Below are positions 5,762 through 5,875 of a stretch of DNA of 5,875 bases, piece after piece. Positions within the stretch are counted from its first letter, which is position 1. Every line of letters begins with the position of its first letter. A program made the translations under genes and the position numbers. Origin of the DNA: Cyanobacteriota bacterium (GTDB lineage: Bacteria > Cyanobacteriota > Cyanobacteriia > PCC-6307 > Cyanobiaceae); contig CANHSW010000151.1 in the NCBI GenBank assembly GCA_947463165.1, positions 1 through 5,875 of the forward strand. Direction: 5' to 3'. A model generated the notes under the pieces. It searched no databases, was not told the DNA's origin, and saw only the letters and a list, made by a program, of their open reading frames with translations.

Positions 5762-5875
5762 GGCGCCGTAGCTGGCACCGGGCAAGGGCTGGCAAACCGC
5801 TAAACCATCGATCAGCTCCCTGTGCAGGCCTGGGGCACAGGCGATCAGGCGACCACTGGCCAGCTCGAACTCACC
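5741..5875 (-). CDS. Inositol monophosphatase family protein, C-terminal end only
   Basis: The last 44 codons of a minus-strand gene that runs off the right edge; the stop is the TGA at 5741-5743. The visible residues, ELASGRLIACAPGLHREL followed by IDGL, match the closing strand and helix of inositol-monophosphatase-like sugar phosphatases (pattern SGRLIAC.P.LH..L). The final 15 or so residues look like a non-conserved tail. The metal-binding and catalytic motifs of the family lie further upstream and are not in the window, so substrate and activity cannot be judged. From memory, a phosphatase gene of this family stands next to hisZ in other picocyanobacteria, which supports the call. The C-terminus was probably altered by the 16-bp duplication. 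hisZ follows 105 nt downstream at its conserved start, or 18 nt downstream at the alternative one, so the two may be co-transcribed. Confidence 0.72.
   Translation of the reverse strand, partial: GEFELASGRLIACAPGLHRELIDGLAVCQPLPGASYGAPELEAT

Noticed and set aside
1..5875. CRISPR arrays, tRNA/rRNA genes, insertion sequences, integration sites
   Set aside because: No regularly spaced repeats, cloverleaf-like sequence, transposase motifs or terminal inverted repeats were seen on reading both strands.

Overview
The window looks like chromosomal DNA of a GC-rich alpha-cyanobacterium of the Cyanobium/Synechococcus group. The evidence is the protein sequences: an L28, an HtpG that begins with a GQIQIHTENIFPIIKKAV block, a short HisZ that begins MALQPAAGVRDLNP, and an 8-Cys bacterial-type ferredoxin, all of the type I associate with these organisms. 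One copy of the cyanobacterial HIP1 octamer is also present. This assignment comes from recalled family resemblance; no search was run.

Layout from left to right. Positions 1-517 (+) hold the C-terminal part of a protein I do not recognise. It converges on everything else. Positions 518-876 are a gene-poor, partly A+T-rich spacer that may hold decayed coding sequence in the frame of the left gene. From 877 to the right edge all genes are on the minus strand. In transcription order (right to left) they are: the tail of an inositol-monophosphatase-family protein (5741-5875), HisZ (4448-5635), a 7Fe/8Fe-type ferredoxin (4147-4371), the HtpG/Hsp90 chaperone (2024-4042), ribosomal protein L28 (1492-1728) and a probably Tat-exported PrxQ/BCP-type peroxiredoxin (877-1449).

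The minus-strand genes are mostly housekeeping. HisZ is the regulatory partner of short-form HisG in histidine synthesis. HtpG, the ferredoxin and the peroxiredoxin fit stress and redox functions, and L28 is a ribosomal component. Gaps of 42 to 106 nt within most of the series suggest partial co-transcription. The 295-nt gap between htpG and rpmB is the likeliest place for a separate rpmB-prx promoter.

I found no CRISPR array, tRNA, rRNA, insertion sequence or clear defence system, and nothing that amounts to a new biological system. The points worth a second look are: a disordered insertion in the HtpG middle domain carrying four 15-bp repeats; a 16-bp tandem duplication at the 3' end of the phosphatase gene, which supplies both its stop codon and a Shine-Dalgarno-like site for a possible membrane-anchored HisZ form; a peroxiredoxin with its candidate resolving cysteine in an alternative place; and two coding-like stretches without proper starts.
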